From assembly GCA_964058805.1 (NCBI GenBank), contig CAXKVV010001435.1:1-32887 (forward strand): a stretch of DNA of 32,887 nucleotides. The letters are read 5' to 3'. Below the pieces are notes generated by a model that saw only the letters and a list, made by a program, of their open reading frames with translations, was not told the DNA's origin and did not search any database. This stretch comes from Schoenoplectus triqueter. Its lineage: Eukaryota; Streptophyta; Magnoliopsida; Poales; Cyperaceae. Of this stretch, positions 22,280 to 32,741 are shown in pieces; within the stretch, counting starts at the first letter, position 1, and every line of letters begins with the position of its first letter. Both the position numbers and the translations under genes were made by a program.

Positions 22280-22435
22280 CCTTTGGCCCTTAGTTGGTAC
22301 AGAGAAAGTCGGGATGCGGTCCTCTGGCCCTAGTGGGTACAGTGTAGGCTCCCATTTGTATATACTATGTTTTGTTATTTTACGGGATGCGATCCCCTGA
22401 CCCTTGGTTGGTACAGTGTAGGCTCCCATTTATTT
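22280..22435 (+). repeat. Degenerate 73-bp tandem repeat in the giant LTR
   Basis: CGGGATGCGGTCCTCTGGCC (22310) and CGGGATGCGATCCCCTGACC (22383) each lead to a GGTACAGTGTAGGCTCCCAT block. A third, weaker copy begins before 22290 (GGCCCTTAGTTGGTACAG). Confidence 0.85.
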
Positions 22436-22516
22436 TTGATTTATCAATTCACGGGTAGTTATATCTTTTGGCGGTATGGCAACTGAAAGCATAATTTGTA
22501 AATCTCCTTTGCTCAT

Positions 22517-22540
22517 ATTATTATTATTATTATTATTATT
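22517..22540. repeat. (ATT)8 microsatellite
   Basis: Eight perfect ATT units inside the giant LTR. Confidence 0.95.
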
Positions 22541-22644
22541 CTGTGAGGTGGATCATCAGATTCAGAATACCGAGTACGTTCTTTTAGCCGTCACTCTCCT
22601 AGGGCGTTATCGCTCCGGGAGGCCGAATTTTTCTAGGGTATTCA

Positions 22645-22765
22645 GGGCATTGGTGCCCGCTTACTCAAAAATCCTAAGTTTGTAAGTTCGGCCCGAATAC
22701 GTGCCCGCTTAGGTAAGTCACAAGTCTAGGGCCCGATCACGTGCCCGCTTGTGGATGGACTGATG
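22645..22765 (+). repeat. Three spaced GTGCCCGCTT repeats
   Basis: GTGCCCGCTT recurs at about 22653, 22702 and 22751, with related flanks (CCCGAATAC, CCCGATCAC) before the last two. Spacing is close to 49 bases, a decayed tandem repeat in the giant LTR. Confidence 0.75.
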
Positions 22766-23466
22766 ATCTGCAACTGAGATTATATTTATACGGGTGTTTT
22801 AAATCTCGTACTTTATATATATTTATTATATATTATATCAGTATTTCCATAGATATTTCATTTCAGGTTTATTTGTCATTTTATGTCATCCATATAGGGG
22901 TTGTTCTCAAACGTGCATAAAACATTATTATTATTTATACATATTTAATATAGTGTATTTAAAGTACAGTATTGGTATTTGGGTCCAGTCTAGGAAAGAA
23001 GATCAAATCGTAAGGCTGGATCTAAATCCGTACTGAGTAATTTTTAAATTACTCACGTTTCCACGGTGGTTGTGGGATCTAGGTATTTCAGGTTCGGGAT
23101 TTTTGTGGAGCGAGTTCTAGGGACAGTCCTACGCGATGACAGGTATGCTTCGCTGCATTTGCATGTGAGTCGTGTAGTCGAATAGGATCCATCGGGTTTT
23201 TGAGTCTTATTTCTTTCTTTTGGGGTTTTTATTTGAGAGATTTGCTACCCATTCAGATGAAGTTAGCCCCGCCTATGCAGGCGTTGTATTCTCTTTGTTC
23301 ATTATAGACTGTACGGTCATGTATATTTTTATTTATTATTATTTTGTTTATTCGGTGATTACTTGATTTTATTCATTTAGCATTCCGTACACACGTCTTG
23401 TCGTGCGTACGTGGAGGAATTAAGCACCCCTAATCCGTTCAATTTATTTTGGGGTGTGACAATGAT

Positions 23467-23832
23467 TACTTAACTGTTACACGACGATACGCTCTGGCTT
23501 CTTTGAGAACTTTTTTTTTGTCTTAGAATATTTTTGAGTATTGAGATGAACCGTTACAATAGTTACTGAACCATTATAATAATTTACTGGGTAGAAATAT
23601 TTTCTTTGTTGTTTAAACTCAATTTATCTTAACCAATTCAAGGCAATTTGAGTCTAAGTAAATCTAAGCATAATGCAGTCTTGATTAAGCTCTTGTATTC
23701 CATCATTAGTCTTGGTTCTTGTGCACTAATCCATTTATATTTTAATTCTTGCATAAAACTCAAATATGGTAAATTATAAAATTCAAGGTTGTTTTGTAAA
23801 TCGACAAATCAAAGAAGGTGTTTAGTACAACA
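23467..23832 (-). repeat. 5' LTR of the gag-only element, second segment
   Basis: Continues the interrupted LTR, aligning with about 14600-14962 of the left copy (shared GATACGCTCT, GAACTTTT, GATGAACCGTTACAA), and ends TTTAGTACAACA before the CTATG target duplication. Confidence 0.9.
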
Positions 23833-25935
23833 CTATGCAATTTGTGTTATAATGGATCAAAAAATAAATTATTATAATACAAACAAATAGAAAATATAAT
23901 GTGAAATAACTTTATGTATTGTGGTGATTTTATTTGTTAAAATGAGACAACAAATTCATGTTATAGAGGTTCAAAAATAAAAAAATATAATATAATTATT
24001 AAAAGTCATCACATAAAATAATTTTGTTTGTTTTGATGATTTTATTTATTGAAATGATGTAACAAATGATAACAAACTCGAATAAACTAAAAATAGAAAT
24101 AATGGTATATGAAATAAAAGAATACATAATATGAGCAATTTATGTCATAATGGATCAAGAACGAAAAATTTCTAATATAAACCTATAGAATACATAATAT
24201 GAAATAATTTTGTTTTATTTTTATGATTTTATTTATTGAAATAAAAAAATAAATGGTAACCAACTCGAATAGACTACCATAATAAGTATTATATTAAAGC
24301 ATTTGTATCAATGTTTCTACGTAATTTACATCATAATGGGTCAATAATACAATAAATTAATAGAAAACCTCATAAAAAATAATTTTGTATATTTTTCTAA
24401 TTTTATTTGCTAAAATGAGGTAACAAATGATATAAAACTCAAATAGAGTGCTAATAGAAGAAGTACTGTATCAATGCATTTGTGCTAATCTTTCTACGCA
24501 ATTCATATCATAATGGCTAAAGGATGCTAAGATTATGATATAAACCAATAATATATATATCACACGAAATAACGTTGTATATTTTGATGATTTTATTTGT
24601 TGAAACGAGACAACAGTTGAAAAGTAAACTCGAATAGACGACTTATAGAAGAAGTATTATTTTAATATATTTATATTAATCTTTATGCGTAATTCATGTC
24701 ATAAAGGCATAAGAACATAAATATTTTAATATAAATCAAAATAAGACATAATTTTAAATAATTTTATATATTTAGTGATTTTATTCATCAAAACGAAGTA
24801 ATAAATGATATCAAAATCAAATATATTAATAAAAAAATATTATTTTAATATATTTATGTGCAAGTTATGTCATGAAGGCTCAATAACATAAAAATTATAA
24901 TATAATTTAATATATGACATCATGCAAATTAACTTTATTTATTTTGATAATCTTATTTGTTGAGATAAGTCAACAAATGATAGCGAACTCAAATAAACTA
25001 TGAGTAGAAATAATCTTTTAATGTATTTATGTTAATTTTTCAACGTAATTTGTGTCATTGAGTCTCAAGAATGAAACTTTTATAATATAAATCAATAGAA
25101 GACACCATTCTGAATAATTTTGTGTATTTGATAATTTTATTTGGTTAAATGAAGAAATAAATAATACCAAACTCAAATAGACTAATAAATTAAATATTAT
25201 TTTAAAGCATTTGTGTTAATTTTTTCTGTAATTCAAATCATAAAGGCTTAAGAACATAAGAATAACTTTGTGTAAATCAATATAAGACGTCATATAAAAT
25301 AACTTTTTGTATTTTAGTGATTTTATTTGTTAAAATAAGACAATAAATGGTATCAAACTCGAATAGACGACTAACAAAAGAAGTATTATTTTAGTGCATT
25401 TGTATTAAGTTTTGCAAGTCATCTCAAAGAGGTCCAAGAATGCGAAGATTATAATTTAAACTAATAGAAAATACCATCTAAAATAATTTTATATATTTTT
25501 GATGACTTTTATTGTTGAAATGAGATAACAAATTATATGAAACTCAAAAAAATAACTAGCATACGAATTATTATTTAAATATTTTTATGTTAATTTTTCC
25601 GCGCAATTCATTTCATTGATGGCTAAGAAAATAAAGATAATAATATAAACCTATAGAATATATCATGCACAATAACTTTATATATTTTGTTAATATTATT
25701 TTCTAAAACTAAGCAACAAATGATATCAAACTTGAATAGATTAATAAAAGAAGTGTTATTTTGATACTTTTGTGTTAATTTTTTTTTAACGTAATTCATA
25801 TCATATAGACTCAAGAACGTAAATGTTATAAATAAACTAATTGATAATTTTACGCAAAAAGTATTATTTTATTACACTTGAGTTAATCTTTTTACGCAAT
25901 TTTTGTCATAATTTCTCAAGAACCCAATGAGATTT
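23833..25935. repeat. Satellite-like tandem array, right part (about 12 monomers)
   Basis: The array resumes in the middle of the monomer broken at 13767. The (C)GYAATT-ATGTCATA anchor recurs at about 23837, 23955, 24135, 24321, 24498, 24689, 24860, 25045, 25228, 25414, 25603, 25791 and 25896. Most spacings are 171-191 bp; the first (118) and last (105) are deleted monomers. Each unit repeats TGATTTTATTTGTTGAAATG and a CAACAAATGATA / AAACTCGAATAGACTA tract. Monomers are well diverged from each other, and I see no ORF conserved between units. Confidence 0.9.
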
Positions 25936-26207
25936 AAATCACTTAATCATTTTAAATGAATTTTTATATTATGAAATCTAAAACGCTTTGCTAGTTTATA
26001 ACATAAAGAATTTAACTTGATATTTATTGTAATAAAGTTTAACTTTCATCTTTTTAGAAAATATTTAAAATCTATTTCATTTATTTTTATTTATAAGAAG
26101 TGAATTTTAAATTACTTCATTTATTTATTTGTATAGATAATTTGTTTTATTCATTTTTATAAGAAAGAAATTTTAGGTTATCTACAATTATATTTTTTTT
26201 ATTTGTC

Positions 26208-26248
<41 letters not shown>

Positions 26249-28403
26249 CAATTTTTAAAGAAAAGTTAATATATTTACTTAATAATATTTATAAATTAGA
26301 AGAATTATTATGTATTTATTTATTATATCATATATTTTTAGAAAAGTAAATGGATATAATTAATTAAAGATGGATTTTATTCTTGTTATTAATGAAAAAA
26401 ATATTATATATCTTATTCAAAATTTATTTATGAAGGAAAATGTTTACGATTATCATTATAAATATCTAAAATATTCTTATAATATATTTTTAGGTATCAT
26501 TTATTAATCAAGAAAAGAGTAAATTTATTTTTTTCATAAAATTTTATACAGAATATAAAGAATTTAAAAATATATTTCTGTCAATTTGGAGTTTGTAAAG
26601 GTCTTGAAAGGATTTTATTTTATTTGCATTTTGATTATTTACAGTTTTAGTTTTGGGTTCAACTCTTTCTATTTTTAGAATTGGGCTTCGTGCACTGGGC
26701 CGATTTATTTCTTCTCTTCGGGCCGAGATAATTTCCTTTCTAATTCCAGTGACCTGGCCAGATTGCTTTCTCTCTTCCTTGGGTTGAAGAATCAAATCCT
26801 CTATCTCTAGGGCCTGTTCGGCCGGTGGGAAAGAAGATGGGAAAATAAAAATTAAGTCTGATTCAATGTTTTATTTCCCCGTATAAACAGTAAAATCAGT
26901 TCAAATCCGAATACGGCAATACTATACTCTATACTCATTCCCTCATGTACAACGAAACCATTATATTATAACGAGATTCATGTAGCAGAATTTTTCCTTC
27001 TTTGGTCCTGATTTAATCTGCGTTGTATCAAGATTCGTGCACCATAGGGTCCTTCTCTTTCTCCTTTCTTTTCCTTTCCGATTTCAATGACAACCATTTA
27101 AATCCGCAAATGACTATATTCGAACTTTCCATCTTTCTTCAGGAGATCAAGCAAATCATTTAGCGTTGTCACTAAGTAGATTGAACATCTGCCGAGTCTG
27201 ATCTTTCATCAAATTATTGGCCTTATTGGTGACCCAGTACCATTTTGTGCTCCGATACCGTTTTCACAAGAAATACAAATCATATTTTCTATTTCCATTT
27301 TAATAGATTATTTGTTGCTTTATACATCGTTTCATAATTGTCAATCTATTCGTATTTTAAATTGATCAATTATCCAGTTTATTCAAACTGCTGGTTTGTT
27401 AAGTTCGTTGGTACTGGTGAGGCCTTAGAAGAAATTTTTATAACTGAATTCGTTGTCACCATTCTAGCATATTAGAAGGTTTATCTTTGAGAGTATTTGA
27501 TCATTAAATGTACTGTCATTACAAAGAAATCAAGGAAATCCAAAAGGAACCAACAGAACACGAGATTGAGAATCTGATAGGAAATTAAAGAACGTAAAAA
27601 TCCATATATAAATTTATCCTGCTATTTTCTGAAATATTGTATAAAGTTTAAAAGTGTTCAAAGCAGTTTGCAGCCATTTTTTTTAAAAAAAGTATCATGG
27701 ACTGTTTCTGACACCAGCCAATGATCTTTGAATTTATTTTCAATTTCTGTAATGCCACTTCAATATTTTTTTATCTCATTTCTTGTCAGTTGATTTAATT
27801 TGAACTTGATTCTTCTTCATAATTTGCTTCATGATTGACTTTTATGGAAGATTTCCAGTTTATTTCTGATTTTAACTGTTCTTTATTGATATCGTGCAGA
27901 ACTTGTCATAATTTCAATCGAGAAATGTATTAGAAATTTCCTTCTTCAAAAGATGAGTTCATCCTTGAGAATCAATCAAATCCAAATCAAACCAATTGTA
28001 AATTTTAGGTTTGGCACACACACGATTGTGTATTAATCGGCACCAATCTTGTAATGGTCAAGTTTGATGTACACAATTGTGTATTAACAGGTATCAAACT
28101 CTAACACCAGCGGTGTAACTAGGATTTTGATTCAGTGGGTCCTATAAATTTTTTTATGACAATTCATCATCATAAAATTTAATATACTAATAATAATTCA
28201 CAAATAAATAATTTAATTTTTCATAAAATTTAAAATAACTCAAATTAACTTAATAACTTTCAAAATAATATTTTTAAACATATAAAATAAAATGCATTCA
28301 TGCATTTACAAGTTATAATACTTATCTACAAGTTTTCAACTTTTGATAATTTTATAAATTCTTTTCATTGAGATTGTATCAGACACATCTTTCTCTATAT
28401 AAG
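25936..28403. other. AT-rich intergenic region, no gene seen
   Basis: It contains an (AT)16 run at 26211-26243, AT-rich low-complexity DNA to about 26560, and a more balanced stretch (26600-27300) with an 83-codon minus-strand open frame (26795-26544) lacking any recognised domain. A 51-bp imperfect direct repeat lies at about 28021-28110 (ATTGTGTATTAA twice). The word CAGCGGTGTAACTAGGATTT near 28106 resembles transposon-edge sequence but has no visible partner. Confidence 0.5.
26211..26243. repeat. (AT)16 microsatellite
   Basis: Uninterrupted AT dinucleotides just beyond the tandem array. Confidence 0.95.
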
Positions 28404-28751
28404 TGTTGGCTGGGAGCTCGAACATCCTAAAAAGGAAAAAGGTCGCCACAAAAAGGACAATCAGCAATCCAAAGAGGATCGTGATGCTGGCGATGCAGAG
28501 CTAGGGTTTTGATGCTACAATAGTCGCGAATCAGAGAACAAAAAGAGAAAGATGAGTGTTTTTGTCGAGAATCTGATACATCCCATTTTTTATTTTCTGT
28601 ATTTATTAGAGTCTTTATAAAATTATAAATAAGATCCTACAAAGTTTAATTATTATAAATAAAAGAAAAATGAATATGATACAAAAAATTCTAAACAGGA
28701 CCATTAGAGTTGTAAGTAGGACAAAGAGTAATGAGAACGGGACACCCAACA
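28404..28751 (-). repeat. 3' LTR of the copia element
   Basis: 348 bp bounded by TGTTGG on the left and CCAACA on the right, an inverted terminal pair. The inner edge abuts the polypurine tract. ATAAG at 28399-28403 would be the outer target duplication; its partner is outside the window. Confidence 0.8.
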
Positions 28752-28799
28752 AACTCCTCCTGACTCATGAAGCGTGTTCTCCAACCAAACTCACCTTCT

Positions 28800-29235
28800 C
28801 ACAATAAGCTTCAAGCTTCAATGTCGGTATCAGCTTTGTCAACATATCCGAATCATTCTCACTCGTGTAGATCTTCTCCAACACTAATTTCTTATTTTTC
28901 AAGCACATCACGTATCCAATGATATCTCAACTCAATATACTTGGACCGAGAGTGAAACATCGGATTCTTTCTCAATGAATTACACTTTAACTATCACAAA
29001 ACAATACATACCTCTCTTGCCGAACACCCAACTCATGCAAGAACTTTTTTATCCAAATTAGCTCCTTGCATGCTTTCTGTAATTGCTATGTATTCGGCTT
29101 CGGTAGTAGATAGTGTAGCACATTTTTATAACTTAGATTGTCATGACACGACTCTATTTTCAAAACAAGCCAAATAACCGGATGTAGACTTCCTCAAGTC
29201 TATGTCACTGGCCCAATCGACATTCATATATGCCT
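28800..29235 (-). pseudogene. Copia RNase H domain and pol C-terminus (broken)
   Basis: This domain removes the RNA strand during reverse transcription. Minus-strand translation shows VDWASDIDLRKSTSGY, VVSWQSKL, then ATLSTTEAEYIAITEACKEL and FLHELGV, with catalytic Asp and Glu positions recognisable. It ends with SDMLTKLIPTLKL, the usual copia pol C-terminus (ADMLTK), near the polypurine tract. A stop precedes the domain (after the 29234 piece) and others fall inside, so the protein is not made. Confidence 0.85.
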
Positions 29236-30290
29236 AAACTACCGAATTATTTGTGTCACCAAAATAAATATAATGGTTAATTGTCCCCTTTAGATACCTA
29301 AGTATCCAGTTAACAACATTCCAGTGCATCTTACTCGGATTAGAAAGAAAACGGCTAACAACACCAACTTCATGAGCAATATCCAGTCTCGTGCACATTA
29401 TTGCATACATCAAAGAGCCTACAACCGAAGCATATGGCACATTTTTTATCTCCTCCTCCTTGTCAACTTTAGGACAACCATCATGTGACAACTTAAAATG
29501 ACTAGCAAGAGGAGAAGTTACCGGTTTACACTTGTCCATGTTGAATCGTTGAAGTACCTTCTCAATGTACTTTTATTGTGATAACCAAAGCTTCTGATTC
29601 TTATGGTCTATAGCGATTCTCATTCTAAGAATTTATCTTGTCGCACCCAAGTCTTTCATGGTAAATTTACTTTCAAGCCTCTCTTTCAATACTTTAATTT
29701 TCTTTAAATTACTTCCAATAATCAACATGTCGTCAACTTAAAGCAAGATAATAATAAAATCACCACTAGAGTACTTTTTCACAAAAACATAACTATCGAA
29801 ATTAATTTTCTCAAACTTATTATCACACATAAAAGATTTAAACCTTTTATATCAATTTTGGAGCACTTGCTTCAAGCCATAAAGGCTCCTCTTCAACTTG
29901 CATACAAAGTGTTCTTGCCTCTTTTTTCTCAAAGCCCTCGGGTTGCTCTATGTATAGCTCCTCATCCAAATCATCATGGAGGAATGCGGTCTTGACATCT
30001 AGTTGTTCAATCTCTAAATTCAAACTAGCCGCCAAACTGAGCACAACCCGAATGGATGACATCTTGACAACGGGTGAGAAAATTTCTTCAAAATCAACTT
30101 TCTTCTTTTGATCAAATCCCTTCACAACTAACCAAGCTTTGTACCTCAGTTTTGCCTCTTGACCTTCGAATTCCACCCGATACACCCACTTGTTCTTGAG
30201 CACATTCTTGCCTCTTGATAATTCTACCAATTCGAATGTGTTGTTCTCATGCAAAGATTTAATCTTATCTTGATGGCTTCCAACCACTTG
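29234..30290 (-). pseudogene. Copia reverse transcriptase (RVT_2), broken
   Basis: The open piece 30287-29847 carries ENNTFELVELSRGKNVLKNK, then WVYRVEF, KARLVVKGF-like (here KAWLVVKGFDQKKKVDFEEI), FSPVV and LDVKTAFLHDDLDEELYIEQ, all hallmarks of copia RT. A second piece, 29539-29234, carries CKPVTSPLA, YASVVGSLMYAIMCTRLDIA and GVVSRFLSNPSK-HW. Between them the catalytic YVDD motif reads stop-V-D-D-M: the Tyr codon is TAA (plus 29738-29740). A frame change after about 29880 and the stop show that the enzyme is dead. Confidence 0.92.
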
Positions 30291-30414
30291 TCATAGTGCT
30301 CTGACACTATGACTTCTTCAAAGCATTCGGGTTCACCGCCATCTACAAGTAAAATAATTCATTAATAGAATATCTTGTGTTAGCCCACCTATCTCGGGTT
30401 GACCTCCTCAATTC

Positions 30415-31757
30415 TTACACTTGAAAAGCCTCATTTGAAGGGATTTCAATTTTGGGTTCATTCTCTTCCTCCTGTGGGTCATTTGGTTCGGTTAAATGGC
30501 TTGAACTTGGCTGATTTGTTTCGGTATTCAGGTTGTTGGTTGATATAAGAGTTAGATCAATAATGTTTCTTGAAGATGTTTTGGCCTTATCGAGGGTTTG
30601 CACATTCTCAATGATTTCTTACTCAAAAGACACCACATCTCGACTCCTCACTAACTTCTTCTTAATAAGATCCCACAACCTATATCCAAATTCACCATTT
30701 TTATATCCCAAGAAAATACACTCCTTGGTCTTGGTATTAAGATTTGATCTTTCATCCTTGAACATGTGCACAAAAGCACTACAACCAAATACTCTAAGAT
30801 GATCATAAGATATATCTTTACCTTTCCAAACCCATTATGGTATATCACCATCCAATACATGTAAAGGAGAACGGTTGATCAAGTGCACCGTCGTGTTCAA
30901 AGCTTCACCCCGAAAGCCTTTTGAAGGCTTAGAATGAGAGAGCATGCATCGAATTCTCTCATAAATGGTGTGGTTCATTCCCTCGGCTACACCATTTTGT
31001 TTTGGACTTTTAGGAATAATTTTTTCAAGTTTAATATCATTAGTCTTACAAAATATCTCAAAAGGACCATGGCATTCTCCTCCCTTATCCTACCGGACAA
31101 ACTTCAAATTCCTTCCGATTTATCTTTCAACCTCCACAACCCATTATTTGAACACATTCAACACTTGATCTTTTATCTTAAAGGAATATGCCCATAATTT
31201 TCTAGAATAGTCATCCATAAAAGTGGCAAAATAAAGAGCACCACCAATGATTCTATCTCCCATTGAACAAAGATCGGTATGCATCAAATCTAACAAGCCT
31301 GATTTCTTACTTGTCGGATTTCATTTGAAAGCTATACGATGTTATTTGCTTGCCAAATAATGTGTACAAGAGGTGAGAGAAGTACTATCATTAGGCACAT
31401 AGTTCTTCTTGGAGAAAATTTCAATATCTTTCTCACTCATGTGACCCAACTGTAAATGCCACAAATCGGTTGAGTTACATTCCGACACATTGACCTCACC
31501 ACACATCTTGACTTGAGTCATATAAAGCGAACTGAATTTGATTCCATGAGCACAATCAAAAGCCCTTTCAACATCTTCCATCCTCCTTCAAAGAAGTGAC
31601 TTTGGTACCCATCATCATCAAGGGCACCAATTGAAATGAGATGAAGCCTCATGTCCAGCACATGCCAAACATTCTTGAGAGTGAGCTTGCATCCTAAACT
31701 TGTCTTCACATTCACATCTCTAATGCTAAAGATTTTACAAACTCCATTATCCCCCAT
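30415..31757 (-). pseudogene. Copia protease tail, GAG-pre-integrase and integrase (broken)
   Basis: The piece at 31757-31518 reads MGDNGVCKIFSIRDV, LTLKNVWHVLDMRLHLISIG and GGWKMLKG, the linker after protease. The piece at 31581-31342 has DLWHLQLGHMSEKDIEI and a zinc-binding remnant SCTHYLASK, in which the HHCC motif keeps both His (H-x4-H) but the last Cys is Tyr (CTHY for C-x2-C). The integrase core (about 31340-30900) survives only in scattered frames. The C-terminal part (about 30860-30600) shows HLRVFGCSAFVHMFKDERS and KTKECIFLGYKNGEFGYRLW in shifted frames. The piece at 30603-30415 is the acidic, Pro/Glu-rich linker to RT. Confidence 0.85.
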
Positions 31758-31959
31758 CCTTACAACACCGTAATCTCACTCCTTGTAGAAAGAGAATAAG
31801 TCACGTCTATATGTGACATAGAATGAAACCGCGAAGTTAATTACCTAAGTGAAATCATGACAAGTAAGGTTCATAAATCCTTCATCATAAGCAATGAACA
31901 CTTCTTCATCGAAAATAATGGTGGTGATATGTTCCTTCTCATCATCACCGCCTCTACCC

Positions 31960-32741
31960 TTAAATTAATCTCTCTTGAGACCATCATTCTTAACTTTCAA
32001 TTTCCGACACTCATTCTTCATATGATCGGATTTCTTACAATAATAACAAATGATCCCCTATCTAGACTTTGACCTCCTCTTTGATTTATCTCGTTTGTCA
32101 TAATCATGAGAGTTTCTGTGAGTACTCCTTCCTCGATTTTCGATAACAAGAGCCGAAGACTTACTAATAATCTCTAACTCCTTACGCCTCAACTCCTTAT
32201 TGAGCATGCTATCTTTAACCATGACTAAGATCATAATACCATTTGGTGTTGAATTGCTCAAAGACACCACCAAAAATTTTCAACTATCGGATGAAGAACT
32301 CAACAAAATTAAGGTTTACAACTCTTCATCCAAAACAATTTTTATGGTAGACAAACAGTTTACACAATCTTAAAATCGATTCAAATGATCCGACACCGAT
32401 GATCCCTCTTGATATTTTATGTTTACCAATTTTCTAAGGTAGAAGGCTTTATTTTAAGCGGTCTTGAACTCATACAAACTCTCAAGTTTCTCCCATAAGG
32501 TTTTAGCATCAGTCTCGGTTGAAATATGGTAATACATGAAATCATCAACACATTGTCTAATTAGGGCTATTGTCTTACGGTTTGAGACTTTTCAAACCTC
32601 ATTGGAGGTATCAGCGGGTTTCTTACCCGTAAGAGGTACATAGTCATCCTTATAATTCATCAAATCCTCTATACGAGACTTTTGAATATCGTAATTAGAC
32701 GAGGTGAGTTTAATCATAGTACCACTGTTACTCTCCTTCAT
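31960..32741 (-). pseudogene. Copia gag (UBN2 type) with intact zinc knuckle but internal stops
   Basis: The start ATG at 32741 opens MKESNSGTMIKLTSSNYDIQ, a typical N-terminus for this gag family (L-S-NY--W). Then come KKPADTSNEV with a TGA where Trp is expected, LWEKLESLYEFKTA, AFYLRKLVNIKYQEGSSVSD and HLNRF. The open piece 32273-32058 (71 aa) is basic toward its end (KRDKSKRRSKSR). The knuckle CYYCKKSDHMKNEC at plus 32007-32048 keeps all four ligands (CX2CX4HX4C). At least three in-frame stops disable the protein. Confidence 0.85.

Larger units (their letters stand above)
18210..23461 (+). mobile_element. 5.25-kb TG...CA unit: giant solo LTR, probably Ty3/gypsy
   Basis: It starts TGTTAAACCG and ends GGGGTGTGACA. 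Its boundaries are exact because the host LTR is cut: ATGAT occurs at 18205-18209 and 23462-23466, a perfect 5-bp target duplication. No second LTR, PBS, polypurine tract or pol motif is seen inside, so one LTR left by recombination is the best reading. Plant gypsy lineages (Tat/Ogre, Del/Tekay) do have multi-kilobase LTRs, often ending in a similar G-rich word. A TATA box near 18690 (CTATAAAA) followed by a CT-rich leader supports plus orientation. A non-autonomous element with unrecognised terminal repeats is the alternative. Confidence 0.75.
13768..23832 (-). mobile_element. Gag-only LTR retrotransposon, carrying a nested insertion
   Basis: The left LTR is 13768-14962 (1195 bp). The right LTR is 17421-18209 plus 23467-23832, interrupted by the 5.25-kb insert. 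Both begin TGATGG on the plus strand; the right one ends ACAACA. Flanking CTACG (13763-13767) and CTATG (23833-23837) are a one-mismatch TSD inside a satellite monomer, so both outer ends are secure. The tRNA-Met PBS next to the right LTR puts the element on the minus strand. The 2.46-kb interior codes only a broken gag; no protease, integrase, RT or RNase H is recognisable, so it is non-autonomous. Without the insert it is about 4.8 kb. By eye the LTRs differ by roughly 13% over their first 155 bases, so it is old. Confidence 0.9.

Noticed and set aside
13196..25935. CRISPR-like reading of the regular repeats
   Set aside because: Monomers of about 185 bp abut each other with no unique spacers, no cas genes are present, and the genome is eukaryotic. 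It is a tandem satellite-type array.
26800..26840. GGCCTGTTCGGCCGG word suggestive of a hAT/PIF transposon end
   Set aside because: No inverted partner or target duplication was found in the following 1.5 kb.
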